NCBI GenBank assembly: GCA_902793285.1
Contig: CADBCV010000005.1
Span: forward strand, 1 to 64,000
Reading direction: 5' to 3'
From: Oscillospiraceae bacterium
GTDB taxonomy: Bacteria; Bacillota; Clostridia; Oscillospirales; Oscillospiraceae
Length of the DNA stretch: 64,000 nucleotides
In this document: positions 7,518-15,512 of the stretch, piece after piece
Numbering within the stretch: the stretch's first letter is position 1
How the letters are laid out: every line of letters starts with the position of its first letter
Translations under genes and position numbers: made by a program
Notes under the pieces: generated by a model
The model's input: only the letters and a program-made list of their open reading frames with translations
The model's database searches: none
What the model was told of the DNA's origin: nothing

Positions 7518-8870
7518 TTGAGAACAATGACTTTGCAGGCCGCCTGCGACGCCTGCCATGGCGTGCTGGTCGGCTGCCCGGACCCCGCCCGCGGCATCGG
7601 CCGCGCGGTGATCGACAGCCGGGAGATCGCGCCCGGCGACCTCTTCGTGGCCTTTCGCGGGGAGAAGACGGACGGCCACCGCTTTATCCAGAGCGCCCTG
7701 GAAAAGGGCGCGGTCTGCGCCCTCGCGGAATACCTGCCGGAAGGGGTCGCGGGTCCCGTGCTCCTGGTTTCAAACGTGCAGCGCGCCCTGGAGGAGATCT
7801 GCACCGCTTACCGCAGGACGCTCCAGATCCCCGTCGTCGGCATCACCGGCAGCGTGGGCAAAACCACGGCGAAGGAGATGATCTCCGCCGTACTCGCGCA
7901 GCGCTATCGGGTGCTGAAGACCGAGGGGAACCACAACAATCAGATCGGCGTCCCCATGACGGTCTCCCGCATCGAGCCGGAGCACGAGCTTGCGGTGGTG
8001 GAAATGGGTATCTCCGGCTTTGGGGAGATGACGGAGCTTGCCGCGATCGCGCGCCCCACCGTCGCCGTCTTCACGGTGATCGGCAGGGCCCACCTCGAGT
8101 TCCTGCACGATCTTGACGGGGTTTTCCGGGCGAAGACCGAGATGCTCGCCTTCCTGCCGGAGGACGGGACTGTCATCTGCAACGGGGACGATGAGAAGCT
8201 CAAAGCCCTGCGCTGCCCCCAGCGCGTCCTGCGCTTCGGCACGGGCGAGGGCTGCGAGGTCCGCGCATACGATATTGAGCTGCTGCCGGAGGGCCGCACC
8301 CGCTGCCGTATCGAATATGAAAACCGTGTGATCCGCGCCGACGTGCCGGCCTTCGGCAGACAGATGGTCTATGCCGCGCTCGAAGGGGCGGCGGTCGGCA
8401 TCACGCTCGGCCTCACGGATGAAGAGATCGAGGAGGGCATCCGGCACTTTGCCACCGTCGGCCGGCGCAACAGCGTCACCCATACGGATTCGCTCACCCT
8501 CATTGACGACTGCTATAACGCAAACCCAGAGTCTATGCGCTGCGCCGTGGACTCCCTCACCAAGCTCGCGGGCCGGCGTGTGTGCCTGCTCGCTGACATG
8601 CTGGAGATGGGCCCGGATGCGCCCCGGATGCACCGGGAGCTCGGGGAATACTGCCGGGAGAAGGGCGTCGATCTTGTCCTCTGCTGCGGCGAAAACGGCA
8701 GGGAGATCGCCCTCGGCGCCGGGGACCGGGGCCGCTGGTTTCCTGATAAGCAGGCGCTCATCGCCGCCCTGCCGGAGCTTTTGCGGAAGGGCGACACCGT
8801 GCTCGTCAAGGCCTCCCTCGGGATGCGCATGGGGGAGGCTGCCGACGCTGTCAAGGAGCTGAGGCTGTGA
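7518..8870 (+). CDS. murF: UDP-N-acetylmuramoyl-tripeptide--D-alanyl-D-alanine ligase
   Basis: A 450-residue ATP-dependent cytoplasmic ligase that adds D-Ala-D-Ala to the UDP-MurNAc-tripeptide. The Mur ligase P-loop GITGSVGKTTAKEM, the EGNHNNQIGVP motif, and VVEMGISGFGEM are present, followed by IDDCYNANPESM of the C-terminal domain. A TTG start at 7518 is chosen because GGAGAGGAG lies nine bases upstream. An ATG three codons later is too far from it. murF is here separated from other mur genes and coupled to a HAD phosphatase gene. Confidence 0.95.
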   Translation: MRTMTLQAACDACHGVLVGCPDPARGIGRAVIDSREIAPGDLFVAFRGEKTDGHRFIQSALEKGAVCALAEYLPEGVAGPVLLVSNVQRALEEICTAYRRTLQIPVVGITGSVGKTTAKEMISAVLAQRYRVLKTEGNHNNQIGVPMTVSRIEPEHELAVVEMGISGFGEMTELAAIARPTVAVFTVIGRAHLEFLHDLDGVFRAKTEMLAFLPEDGTVICNGDDEKLKALRCPQRVLRFGTGEGCEVRAYDIELLPEGRTRCRIEYENRVIRADVPAFGRQMVYAALEGAAVGITLGLTDEEIEEGIRHFATVGRRNSVTHTDSLTLIDDCYNANPESMRCAVDSLTKLAGRRVCLLADMLEMGPDAPRMHRELGEYCREKGVDLVLCCGENGREIALGAGDRGRWFPDKQALIAALPELLRKGDTVLVKASLGMRMGEAADAVKELRL

Positions 8871-9580
8871 TGCCCATGGAGAAAGACACAAGACCCATCG
8901 TGCTGCTCGACCTGGACAACACGATCCTCGACTTCAACACCGCGGAGTACCACGCCCTGGGCCGCGCCTTTGAGACCCTGGGCCTGCCCTTTGACGAGCG
9001 GATCGCCGCCCTCTATCACCGCATCAACATCCGCCACTGGGAGCTGCTGGAGGACGGCATCCTCACCCGGGGGGAGGTGCTGGTCAAGCGCTTTGAGGCT
9101 CTCTTTGAAGCCCTCGGCATCAAGGGGGACGCGGAAAGGACCCAGGCCCTCTATGAGACGAACCTTGCCGAGGGGCACTGGTTCATGCCCGGGGCGGAGG
9201 CGCTTTTGGAGACGCTCTCGAAATCCTGCCGTCTCTTCATCTGCTCCAACGGCAGCCAGCGCGTGCAGGACGGGCGCATCAAAAGCGCCGGCATCGCGCC
9301 GTATTTTGAGAATATCTTCGTCTCGGAACATATGGGGGCCAACAAGCCCGAGGCGCGCTATTTTGAGCTCTGCTTCCGGGAGATCCCGGACTTTTCACGC
9401 GAGCGCGCCATCCTCCTCGGCGACAGTCTCACCTCCGATATCCGCGGCGGGAAGAACGCGGGGGTCCTGACGTGCTGGTTCAATCCGCGTGGGAAGGAAA
9501 ATCCCGGGCCCATCCTCCCGGATTACGAGATCGCGGCGCTCGCTGATTTTGAGACTGTCATTCAGCGGGCTTTCGGGTAA
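8870..9580 (+). CDS. HAD family hydrolase, YjjG-like 5'-nucleotidase
   Basis: A 236-residue HAD-superfamily phosphatase. Motif I is LLDLDNTILDF (DxDxT nucleophile), motif II is ICSNGSQ, and motifs III/IV are NKPEARYFE and LLGDSLTSDIRGG. The cap domain between motifs I and II is helical. Family members of this subtype remove phosphate from non-canonical nucleoside monophosphates. The ATG overlaps the murF stop by one base, so the two genes are co-transcribed. The substrate is inference from the family. Confidence 0.88.
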   Translation: MPMEKDTRPIVLLDLDNTILDFNTAEYHALGRAFETLGLPFDERIAALYHRINIRHWELLEDGILTRGEVLVKRFEALFEALGIKGDAERTQALYETNLAEGHWFMPGAEALLETLSKSCRLFICSNGSQRVQDGRIKSAGIAPYFENIFVSEHMGANKPEARYFELCFREIPDFSRERAILLGDSLTSDIRGGKNAGVLTCWFNPRGKENPGPILPDYEIAALADFETVIQRAFG

Positions 9581-9621
9581 AAGACACAAAAACCGGGCAT
9601 ATTTTTCGGCAATTTGTGTCC

Positions 9622-9649
9622 TTGCTTTTCCATCGGCAGATGCTATAAT
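9622..9649 (+). promoter_or_regulatory. Promoter of the mgtC-like pair
   Basis: TTGCTT at 9622-9627 and TATAAT at 9644-9649 have a 16-bp spacer. A TG two bases before the -10 makes it an extended -10 promoter. Confidence 0.7.
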
Positions 9650-9712
9650 TTTCATATGATACGGAGCGTTGGCCGGTTCGACGCTCCGTCTGCTTTCTCT
9701 CGGGAGGCAAGT

Positions 9713-10438
9713 ATGGAAGACAGCTTTCAGATTTTCCGGGAACTGAATCTCTTCTCCATGGCGGCGCGCATCCTGCTCGCCATGCTGATGGGCGGCGTGA
9801 TCGGGCTTGAGCGTGAGCGCAAGGGGAGGGCCGCGGGCTTTCGCACCTATATGCTGGTTGCGCTCGGCGCGGCCGTGACCGTGATATTGAGCCAGTACCT
9901 CGATCTGATGCTCTCCACCTTCATGGCGGACGCCTATGCGATCGTCAAGTGCCGCACGGATGTGGTACGTCTCGGGACCCAGGTTATCAGCGGCACGGGC
10001 TTTCTCGCCGCCGGCACTGTCCTCGTCACCGGCAAGCAGGAGGTCAAGGGCCTTACCACGGCGGCGGGACTCTGGGCCTCGGCCTGCATGGGGCTTGCGG
10101 CCGGCGCGGGATTTATCGAGTGCCTCTTTGTGAGCTTCGTGCTCATCGTGCTGAGTATTCGCGTCCTGCCCACCATTGAGACGATCATTCTCAACAAGTC
10201 CCGCAATATGCTCATCTATCTTGAGACGGAGAACATTGTCCAGCTCTCAAGCGTTGTGAACTTCATCAAGCGCGAGGATATCCGCGTCTTCTCGCTGGAG
10301 ATCGAAAAGGATAAGCCCGAGCAGATGAACAGCATCTCCGCCATTCTCGACGTGAGACTGCCGATCCACCTCTACCACGCGGAGCTGATCGCGGCGCTCT
10401 CCACGCTCGACGGCGTCATCACGATCGACGAAGTCTGA
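9713..10438 (+). CDS. MgtC/SapB family membrane protein (first copy)
   Basis: A 241-residue protein with the MgtC signature: ARILLAMLMGGVIGLERERKGR near the N-terminus, AGFRTYMLVALGAAVT, then a GTGFLAAGTV stretch and KGLTTAAGLWASACMGLAAG. Four to five membrane helices occupy residues 15-165. A cytoplasmic ACT-like C-terminal domain follows. MgtC proteins are linked to growth in low magnesium and modulation of membrane ATPases. The ATG at 9713 has GGGAGG seven bases upstream. It is followed 14 bp later by a paralog. Confidence 0.9.
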   Translation: MEDSFQIFRELNLFSMAARILLAMLMGGVIGLERERKGRAAGFRTYMLVALGAAVTVILSQYLDLMLSTFMADAYAIVKCRTDVVRLGTQVISGTGFLAAGTVLVTGKQEVKGLTTAAGLWASACMGLAAGAGFIECLFVSFVLIVLSIRVLPTIETIILNKSRNMLIYLETENIVQLSSVVNFIKREDIRVFSLEIEKDKPEQMNSISAILDVRLPIHLYHAELIAALSTLDGVITIDEV

Positions 10439-10452
10439 AAGGGGGCGGGGAA

Positions 10453-11148
10453 ATGCTGCACTGTTTTGATTTCTTCCGGGAGATGGATCTGCTCGCCATC
10501 ACGTGCAGGCTCGTGCTCGCGGTCGTCTGCGGCGGCGTCATCGGCATCGAGCGTGAGATCAAGCGCCGCCCCGCGGGCTTTCGCACCCATATCCTCATCT
10601 GCATGGGCTCCGCCATCACGATCCTCACAAACCTCTATCTCTATGAGGTCATGCACCTCTATACCGACATCTCGCGCATGGGCGCACAGGTCATCGCGGG
10701 CGTGAGCTTTGTGGGTGCCGGCACCATCATCGTCACCCGCCGCCAGCATATCAAGGGCCTCACCACTGCCGCGGGACTCTGGACCGCGTCCATCATCGGC
10801 CTCGCCTGCGGCGCGGGCTATGCCGAGTGCGCGATCTTCGCGACGCTCATGGTTCTCTTCTCGGAGCTTGTGCTTATAAAGCTCGAGTACCGGCTGATCG
10901 ACCGGAAGAGCGATGTGAACATCTATGTCGAATACTCCAAGCCCGCCACCATCCAGCGCCTTGTCCGCATCCTGCGCTCCAAGAAGGTTCCCATGAACGA
11001 CATGGAGGTCAACCGCATTGCCGATGGAGAGGATAAATTTCACTACAGCGCGATCCTCACGGTGCGTGTCAGCCAGCAGACCATGGAGAAGGAGATCATC
11101 CGGGGCTTTGAGAGCCTGGACGACGTGCTCGCGGTCGAGGAGCTCTGA
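10453..11148 (+). CDS. MgtC/SapB family membrane protein (second copy)
   Basis: A 231-residue paralog of the preceding gene with the same architecture: CRLVLAVVCGGVIGIEREIK, AGFRTHILICMGSA, GVSFVGAGTIIV, KGLTTAAGLWTASIIGLACG, then a soluble C-terminal domain of about 75 residues. The Asp/Cys and GIERE positions typical of MgtC are kept in both copies, so neither looks degenerate. The pair may form a heteromeric membrane protein. This is inference. Confidence 0.9.
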   Translation: MLHCFDFFREMDLLAITCRLVLAVVCGGVIGIEREIKRRPAGFRTHILICMGSAITILTNLYLYEVMHLYTDISRMGAQVIAGVSFVGAGTIIVTRRQHIKGLTTAAGLWTASIIGLACGAGYAECAIFATLMVLFSELVLIKLEYRLIDRKSDVNIYVEYSKPATIQRLVRILRSKKVPMNDMEVNRIADGEDKFHYSAILTVRVSQQTMEKEIIRGFESLDDVLAVEEL

Positions 11149-11166
11149 AGAGACAAAACCACACAG

Positions 11167-11196
11167 GCCGATCGCCTCTCCGGGCGGTCGGCTTTT
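11167..11196 (+). terminator. Terminator after the mgtC-like pair
   Basis: A 10-bp stem with one G-T pair (from 11167) has a five-base loop and is followed by TTTT at about 11193-11196. Confidence 0.75.
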
Positions 11197-11197
11197 C

Positions 11198-11223
11198 ACA
11201 TCCTCTTGCGGCGCGCATAGGAT
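11198..11223 (+). promoter_or_regulatory. Possible sporulation (mother-cell sigma) promoter of the cotJ genes
   Basis: An AC at 11198-11199 is followed after 16 bases by CATAGGAT at 11216-11223. This resembles the sigma-K pattern AC-N16-CATA and is also close to a sigma-E -10. No sigma-A promoter is seen in this gap. Confidence 0.4.
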
Positions 11224-11257
11224 GGGGTGAAGCGACGTGCTTCAAGGAGGAATTCAT

Positions 11258-11704
11258 TTGAGCTGCAATAGACCGGATCAATCCTATCGAAACGGCAGTC
11301 TGCCCGGGGCCATGGCGCCGCTTGCCATGTCCTATGTCCCGATGCAGGTCTCCTCCGCGCCGAGCTATGAGGCGTCGGAGGCCCTCGCGCGCGGGACGCT
11401 CTTTCCCGGGCTTGATCTCCCGTTTATGAATATCGTCAACGAGAAAGCGCCGGATGTGCCGACGGCGGAGCTCATGGCCATCGACTTTGTGACGGATGAG
11501 CTGGAGCTCTATCTCGACACCCACGCCGAGGACCGGGAGGCCTTCGACCTCTACCAGAATTTTCTCGCCCTCCGGAAGGAGGCCCGGGAGCGCTATACCG
11601 CGCGCTACGGCGTCATTACCCAGTGCGACCAGCTCGGCCAGGACAGCTACACCTGGCTGCAGGACCCCTGGCCCTGGGAGTTTCAGACAAGGAGGGTGCG
11701 CTGA
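11258..11704 (+). CDS. Fused CotJA-CotJB spore coat protein
   Basis: A 148-residue protein joining two coat proteins that are usually separate. Residues about 18-62 match CotJA: PLAMSYVPMQ, then SEALARGTLFPGLDLPF. Residues about 75-140 match CotJB: DFVTDELELYLDTH, then EAFDLYQNF and DPWPWE at the end. The TTG at 11258 is chosen because AAGGAGG lies seven bases upstream. The gene is two bases before cotJC. In Bacillus the three CotJ proteins sit in the inner spore coat and depend on each other. Here the first two are covalently linked. Confidence 0.85.
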   Translation: MSCNRPDQSYRNGSLPGAMAPLAMSYVPMQVSSAPSYEASEALARGTLFPGLDLPFMNIVNEKAPDVPTAELMAIDFVTDELELYLDTHAEDREAFDLYQNFLALRKEARERYTARYGVITQCDQLGQDSYTWLQDPWPWEFQTRRVR

Positions 11705-11706
11705 GT

Positions 11707-12303
11707 ATGTTCGTGTATGAAAAGAAGCTCCAATACCCCGTCAGAATCCGCAACACCAACCCCGCCCTCGCCAAGTTCATCATCAGCCAGTACGGCGGCC
11801 CGGACGGCGAGCTCGGCGCGTCCCTGCGCTATCTGAGCCAGCGCTACTCCATGCCCTATCCCGAGCTCAAGGGTCTTTTGACCGATATCGGCACCGAGGA
11901 GCTGGGCCATCTGGAGATGGTCGGCGCGGTGGTACACCAGCTCACCCGCGACCTCTCCGTGGAGGAGATCAAGCGCGCGGGCTTTGACGCCTACTTCGTG
12001 GACCACACCGCGGGCGTCTATCCCACGGCGGCCTCCGGCTTCCCCTGGAGCGCCGCGTCCATGGCGGTCAAGGGGGACACGATCGCCGATCTGAGCGAGG
12101 ACCTTGCGGCCGAGCAGAAGGCCCGCGTCACCTATGACAATATCCTGAGACTCTCGGACGACCCGGATGTCAACAACGTCATGCGCTACCTCCGGGAGCG
12201 GGAGGTCGTCCACTACCAGCGCTTCGGGGAGGCCCTGCGCCTTGCCACCGAGAAGCTGAACGAGAAAAACTTCTACGCCGTAAACCCCTCCTTCGACCGA
12301 TAA
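11707..12303 (+). CDS. cotJC: CotJC, manganese-catalase-like spore coat protein
   Basis: A 198-residue ferritin-like protein. It begins MFVYEKKLQYPV. The di-metal ligand positions appear as GTEELGHLEMVGAVVHQL (ExxH) near residue 66 and REREVVHYQRFGEAL (ExxxH) near 170, as in manganese catalases. The ATG at 11707 follows GGAGGG. It is encoded directly after the CotJA-CotJB fusion and ends at a strong terminator. Confidence 0.92.
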   Translation: MFVYEKKLQYPVRIRNTNPALAKFIISQYGGPDGELGASLRYLSQRYSMPYPELKGLLTDIGTEELGHLEMVGAVVHQLTRDLSVEEIKRAGFDAYFVDHTAGVYPTAASGFPWSAASMAVKGDTIADLSEDLAAEQKARVTYDNILRLSDDPDVNNVMRYLREREVVHYQRFGEALRLATEKLNEKNFYAVNPSFDR

Positions 12304-12309
12304 CCAAAA

Positions 12310-12348
12310 CCCGGCCTGCACGGATTACCCCGCAGGCCGGGCTTTTTT
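12310..12348 (+). terminator. Intrinsic terminator after cotJC
   Basis: A 10-bp perfect stem (12310-12319 with 12332-12341) is followed by CTTTTTT. Confidence 0.9.
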
Positions 12349-12439
12349 CTGAAAAAATTTTCCGCGACCCCATTTTTCCCGCCTCCTTTTGCATATTGAT
12401 AGGTGAAGGGCAAAGAACCCATAAAAGGAGGAAAACAAA

Positions 12440-13222
12440 ATGAAGAAAATCATGGCAATCGTACTTGCGGGGCTCTTGGCGCTCTCGCTTCTGCCGGGGG
12501 CGGCCTTCGCACAGACCAATGTGGATCTCGCGCGGGAGGACGGGCGGCTTCTTATCACGGAGCCAGGCAGCTATGTCCTCACCGGCAAGCTCACGGGCTT
12601 ATGTGGTCAGCGGTGAGAGCGCGGACGGCAACATCACGGTCAAGAAGGGCACCACGGGCGTGGTTCTCGTCCTGCAGGATCTGGATCTCACCAGCACCAC
12701 CGGCGCGACGCTCTCTGTCAACAAGGAGGCGGAGGTCAAGGTCATCATCTCCGGCAATGTGGTCCTCACAGACAACGAAAACCCCGACGATGAAACTTCC
12801 GAGGACGCGGACGTGGCGGACGCCTTCGACGGCGCGGCGTTCAAGGCCAAGGCAAACTCCAGTGTCTATGTCACGGGCGACGGCACCCTCACCATCAACG
12901 GCAATGCCAAAAACGGCATCAAGGCGGGGGACGACGCAAGCCTCATCTTTGACGGCGTGACGGTGAACATCAGCGCCATCAACGACGGCATCAACGGAAA
13001 CTACGACGTGACCCTCCTGAGCGGCAGCTTCACCATCGCGGCGGGGGATGACGCCATCCACGCCGACCACATCCTCACCATCGGAAAGCCCGACGGGAGC
13101 GGCCCGACCATCCGCGTGACCGAGTCTGAGGAGGGGCTTGAGGGCACGGTCGTGAACGTCTACGGCGGCGATATCTCCATCGTCTCGCGCGACGACGCGG
13201 TGAACGCGGCAAACGGCGACGG
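12440..13222 (+). pseudogene. Broken gene for a secreted carbohydrate-binding-domain protein (DUF4353-like)
   Basis: The reading frame starts at an ATG (12440) after AAAGGAGG and encodes a signal peptide (KKIMAIVLAGLLALSLL, cleavage after AFA) and about 30 further residues to GSYVLTGKLTG. It then ends at TGA (12614-12616). The continuing domain lies one frame over: YVVSGESADGNITVKKG, then LVLQDLDLTSTTGATLSV, GNAKNGIKAGDD and INDGINGNYDV. These Asn/Gly/Asp-rich beta-helix repeats are typical of the carbohydrate-binding domain family. The frame change is at about 12599 (GGCTTATG). The domain then runs without its normal C-terminus into an unrelated sequence at about 13222. Either the gene is decayed or the assembly joined paralogs. 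Confidence 0.75.
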
Positions 13223-13848
13223 CCTATGCCATGCCCTACGGCACCGTGTCGCTCGAGGGGGAGCCGTCTATCGAATATACCATCAACTGCTTTGACTATG
13301 TGCTGCGCGTCCGGGCCGTGAATGACGCGGGGGAGACGGTCCTTGGGGCGATGGATCTCAAAACCGTCCGCCACCACAGAGTAGAGGACGCCGTCACGAC
13401 CACCATGGAGCAGATCGAGCAGGGGGGCTATCTGGAAGACCCCGCGTCTGAGCTGCGCGTCTCAGCCGAGACGAGGAGCGAGCGGCACGCCGACAGACTC
13501 CGGCAGGAGCTGGGGGAGATGGTGAGCCGGACCGTGCCCGCACCCGACGGGACCGCCATGGCGAGAGAACCCCGAGAGGAGGGGAGAGAACCGGAGGCGC
13601 TGCCCGCCCCCACCGAGAATCTGATGCCGGAGACGAAGGAGCAGCAGGAGCCTCGCCCGGATGAGGCGGAGCGATACGAAGGGCCCATCACGATCGAAGG
13701 CCGTCCCGCTGGCCCAGAGGGGGAGCAAAGACCGGACATTCGCCCCGCAGAGCAGGAGCCGCCCGAGAATCCATGGGAGCCTGACGGAAACGGGCCCGGT
13801 CTCCCGGAACAGAACGAGCCGCCGCAAAACGCCCCGGCCTTTTTCTGA
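13222..13848 (+). pseudogene. RsgI-like anti-sigma factor C-terminal part, N-terminus missing
   Basis: From 13222 a new frame encodes YAMPYGTVSLEGEPSIEYTI, then NCFDYVLRVRAVNDAG. This is the hallmark of the extracytoplasmic domain of RsgI-type anti-sigma factors, which normally follows a transmembrane helix. A charged helical region (about 13380-13540) and a long Pro/Glu-rich tail follow, ending at 13848. The usual cytoplasmic anti-sigma domain and the membrane helix are absent. The only ATG (13231) has no ribosome binding site. It is probably the 3' part of a gene fused out of frame to the preceding one. Confidence 0.7.
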
Positions 13849-13863
13849 AATGCACAATTGGTA

Positions 13864-13893
13864 TAGACACTTTTCATGCCGATATGATAAAAT
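13864..13893 (+). promoter_or_regulatory. Putative promoter of the PreA-like gene
   Basis: TAGACA at 13864-13869 and TAAAAT at 13888-13893 have an 18-bp spacer. AAGGAGG follows about 20 bp later. Confidence 0.5.
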
Positions 13894-13924
13894 ATTTACA
13901 AATGTATTTGAAGGAGGGACAAAA

Positions 13925-15427
13925 ATGTTCGACAGAAAGCTCTGCCGTGCGGACATGCTCCGCTGCGCCCTTTGCCATGACGCACCCTGCACAGCGGCCT
14001 GCGGGAGGATCGACCCGGCGGCCCTCCTGCGGAGCGTCTGGTTTGACAATGAGAAGGGCGCGGCCGCGGTTCTGCCGGCGGAAAACCCCTGCTTCTCCTG
14101 CCCGGCCCCCTGCGAGAGTGCCTGCGTGCGCCCGGGGGAGGTTCCGATCCGCACGCTCGTGTCGCGCCTCTATGGCGAAGTGAGGCCGGAGCTTGAGACC
14201 CTCCCGCCGGAAAACGAGGAGCGCCTGCGGACAGAGCTCTGCGGCGTCCCGCTGGAAAACCCGTTTCTGCTCTCCTCCTCCGTGGTCGCAAGCACCTATG
14301 ACATGTGCGCGCGCGCCTTTGAGGCGGGCTGGGCGGGCGCCGCGTTCAAGACGATCTGCGCCATGGAGATCCATGAGGCCTCGCCCCGCTTCTCCGCCAT
14401 CACCGGGGATAACGGCAGCATCATCGGCTTTAAGAACATCGAGCAGCTTTCAGACCACAGCGTGGCGGAGAACATGGCGATCTTCCGGAAATTGAAGGAG
14501 AAGTATCCCACAAAATTCATCCTTGCCTCCATCATGGGGCGCGACGATGCGGAGTGGGAGGAGCTTGCGCGCCTGTGTGAGGAAAACGGCGCCGACGCCA
14601 TTGAACTCAATTTTTCCTGCCCCAACATGGCTGAGGGGGGCCTCGGCTCCGATATCGGGCAGGTGCCGGAGCTGGTGGAGCGCTTCACCGCCGCGGCAAG
14701 GCGCGGGGCGAAAATCCCGATCCTTGCAAAGCTCACGCCCAATGTTGCGGAGATGAGTCCCGCGGCGGAGAGCGCAAAGCGCGGCGGGGCGGATGGGATC
14801 GCCGCCATCAACACCATCAAGAGCATCACCAACATCAACCCCCACACCTATGTCTCCGCCCCGGCGGTGCACGGCCTGTCCGCCGTCGGCGGATACAGCG
14901 GCACCGCGGTCCGCCCGATCGCCCTTCGCTTCCTCGCGGAGCTGGGGCAGAACCCGGCGCTCTCCGGTATGCACCTGAGCGCTATGGGCGGGGTGGAAAC
15001 CTGGTCGGACGCGCTGGAATTCATCCTCCTCGGCGCGGGCAGCATCCAGGTCACAACGGCGGTCATGCAGTACGGCTACCGCATCATAGACGATCTGAAG
15101 GCGGGGCTCAACCTGTACCTGGCCGAGAAGGGCTTCCAAAGTGTGCAGGAGGCGCAGGGTCTCGCCATAGACGCCGTGAGCAAAACCACCGATGTCCTGG
15201 AGCGCGACACCGTTATCTACCCCAAATTCCACCGGGAAAAGTGTATCGGCTGCGGGCGCTGTGTCATCTCCTGCGCCGACGGCGGCCACCAGGCCATCCG
15301 CCTCGGGCCGGACCGGAGGCCGGTGCTGAACGGCGCGGCATGTGTCGGCTGCCATCTGTGCGTGCTGGTATGTCCCGCGCGGGCCATCAGCTCCAGCCGG
15401 AAAAGAATTCGAAAGAGGAAGGCCTGA
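13925..15427 (+). CDS. Dihydropyrimidine dehydrogenase-like subunit PreA with extra N-terminal Fe-S domain
   Basis: A 500-residue protein in three parts. Residues 1-75 hold a cysteine-rich helical Fe-S domain (RCALCHDAPCTAAC, then NPCFSCPAPCESACVRPG), as found at the N-terminus of PreT and glutamate synthase small subunits. Residues 100-420 form an FMN-binding dihydroorotate-dehydrogenase-like barrel (LNFSCPNM, KLTPNV, GLSAVGGYSG, GAGSIQVTTAVM). The C-terminus has two 4Fe-4S motifs (CIGCGRCVISC and CVGCHLCVLVC). It probably reduces uracil/thymine or a related ring. No PreT gene is next to it, so the electron donor is unknown. The ATG follows AAGGAGG. Confidence 0.85.
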   Translation: MFDRKLCRADMLRCALCHDAPCTAACGRIDPAALLRSVWFDNEKGAAAVLPAENPCFSCPAPCESACVRPGEVPIRTLVSRLYGEVRPELETLPPENEERLRTELCGVPLENPFLLSSSVVASTYDMCARAFEAGWAGAAFKTICAMEIHEASPRFSAITGDNGSIIGFKNIEQLSDHSVAENMAIFRKLKEKYPTKFILASIMGRDDAEWEELARLCEENGADAIELNFSCPNMAEGGLGSDIGQVPELVERFTAAARRGAKIPILAKLTPNVAEMSPAAESAKRGGADGIAAINTIKSITNINPHTYVSAPAVHGLSAVGGYSGTAVRPIALRFLAELGQNPALSGMHLSAMGGVETWSDALEFILLGAGSIQVTTAVMQYGYRIIDDLKAGLNLYLAEKGFQSVQEAQGLAIDAVSKTTDVLERDTVIYPKFHREKCIGCGRCVISCADGGHQAIRLGPDRRPVLNGAACVGCHLCVLVCPARAISSSRKRIRKRKA

Positions 15428-15448
15428 CAGAGACAAGCCCAGACAAGT

Positions 15449-15489
15449 GCAAAAGCCATCCGGCCGAATTTCGGCCGGATGGCTTTTGC
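15449..15489. terminator. Long bidirectional terminator
   Basis: A perfect inverted repeat of about 20 bp per arm (15449-15468 with 15470-15489) sits between convergent genes. Its outer ends carry AAAA and TTTT, so it can serve both strands. Confidence 0.85.
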
Positions 15490-15512
15490 GGCAATATTTC
15501 GCACAACTTTTT

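Noticed and set aside
12590..12620. Programmed ribosomal frameshifting in the carbohydrate-binding-domain gene
   Set aside because: No slippery heptamer or stimulatory structure was seen. A second frame change joins an unrelated domain, so decay or misassembly is more likely.
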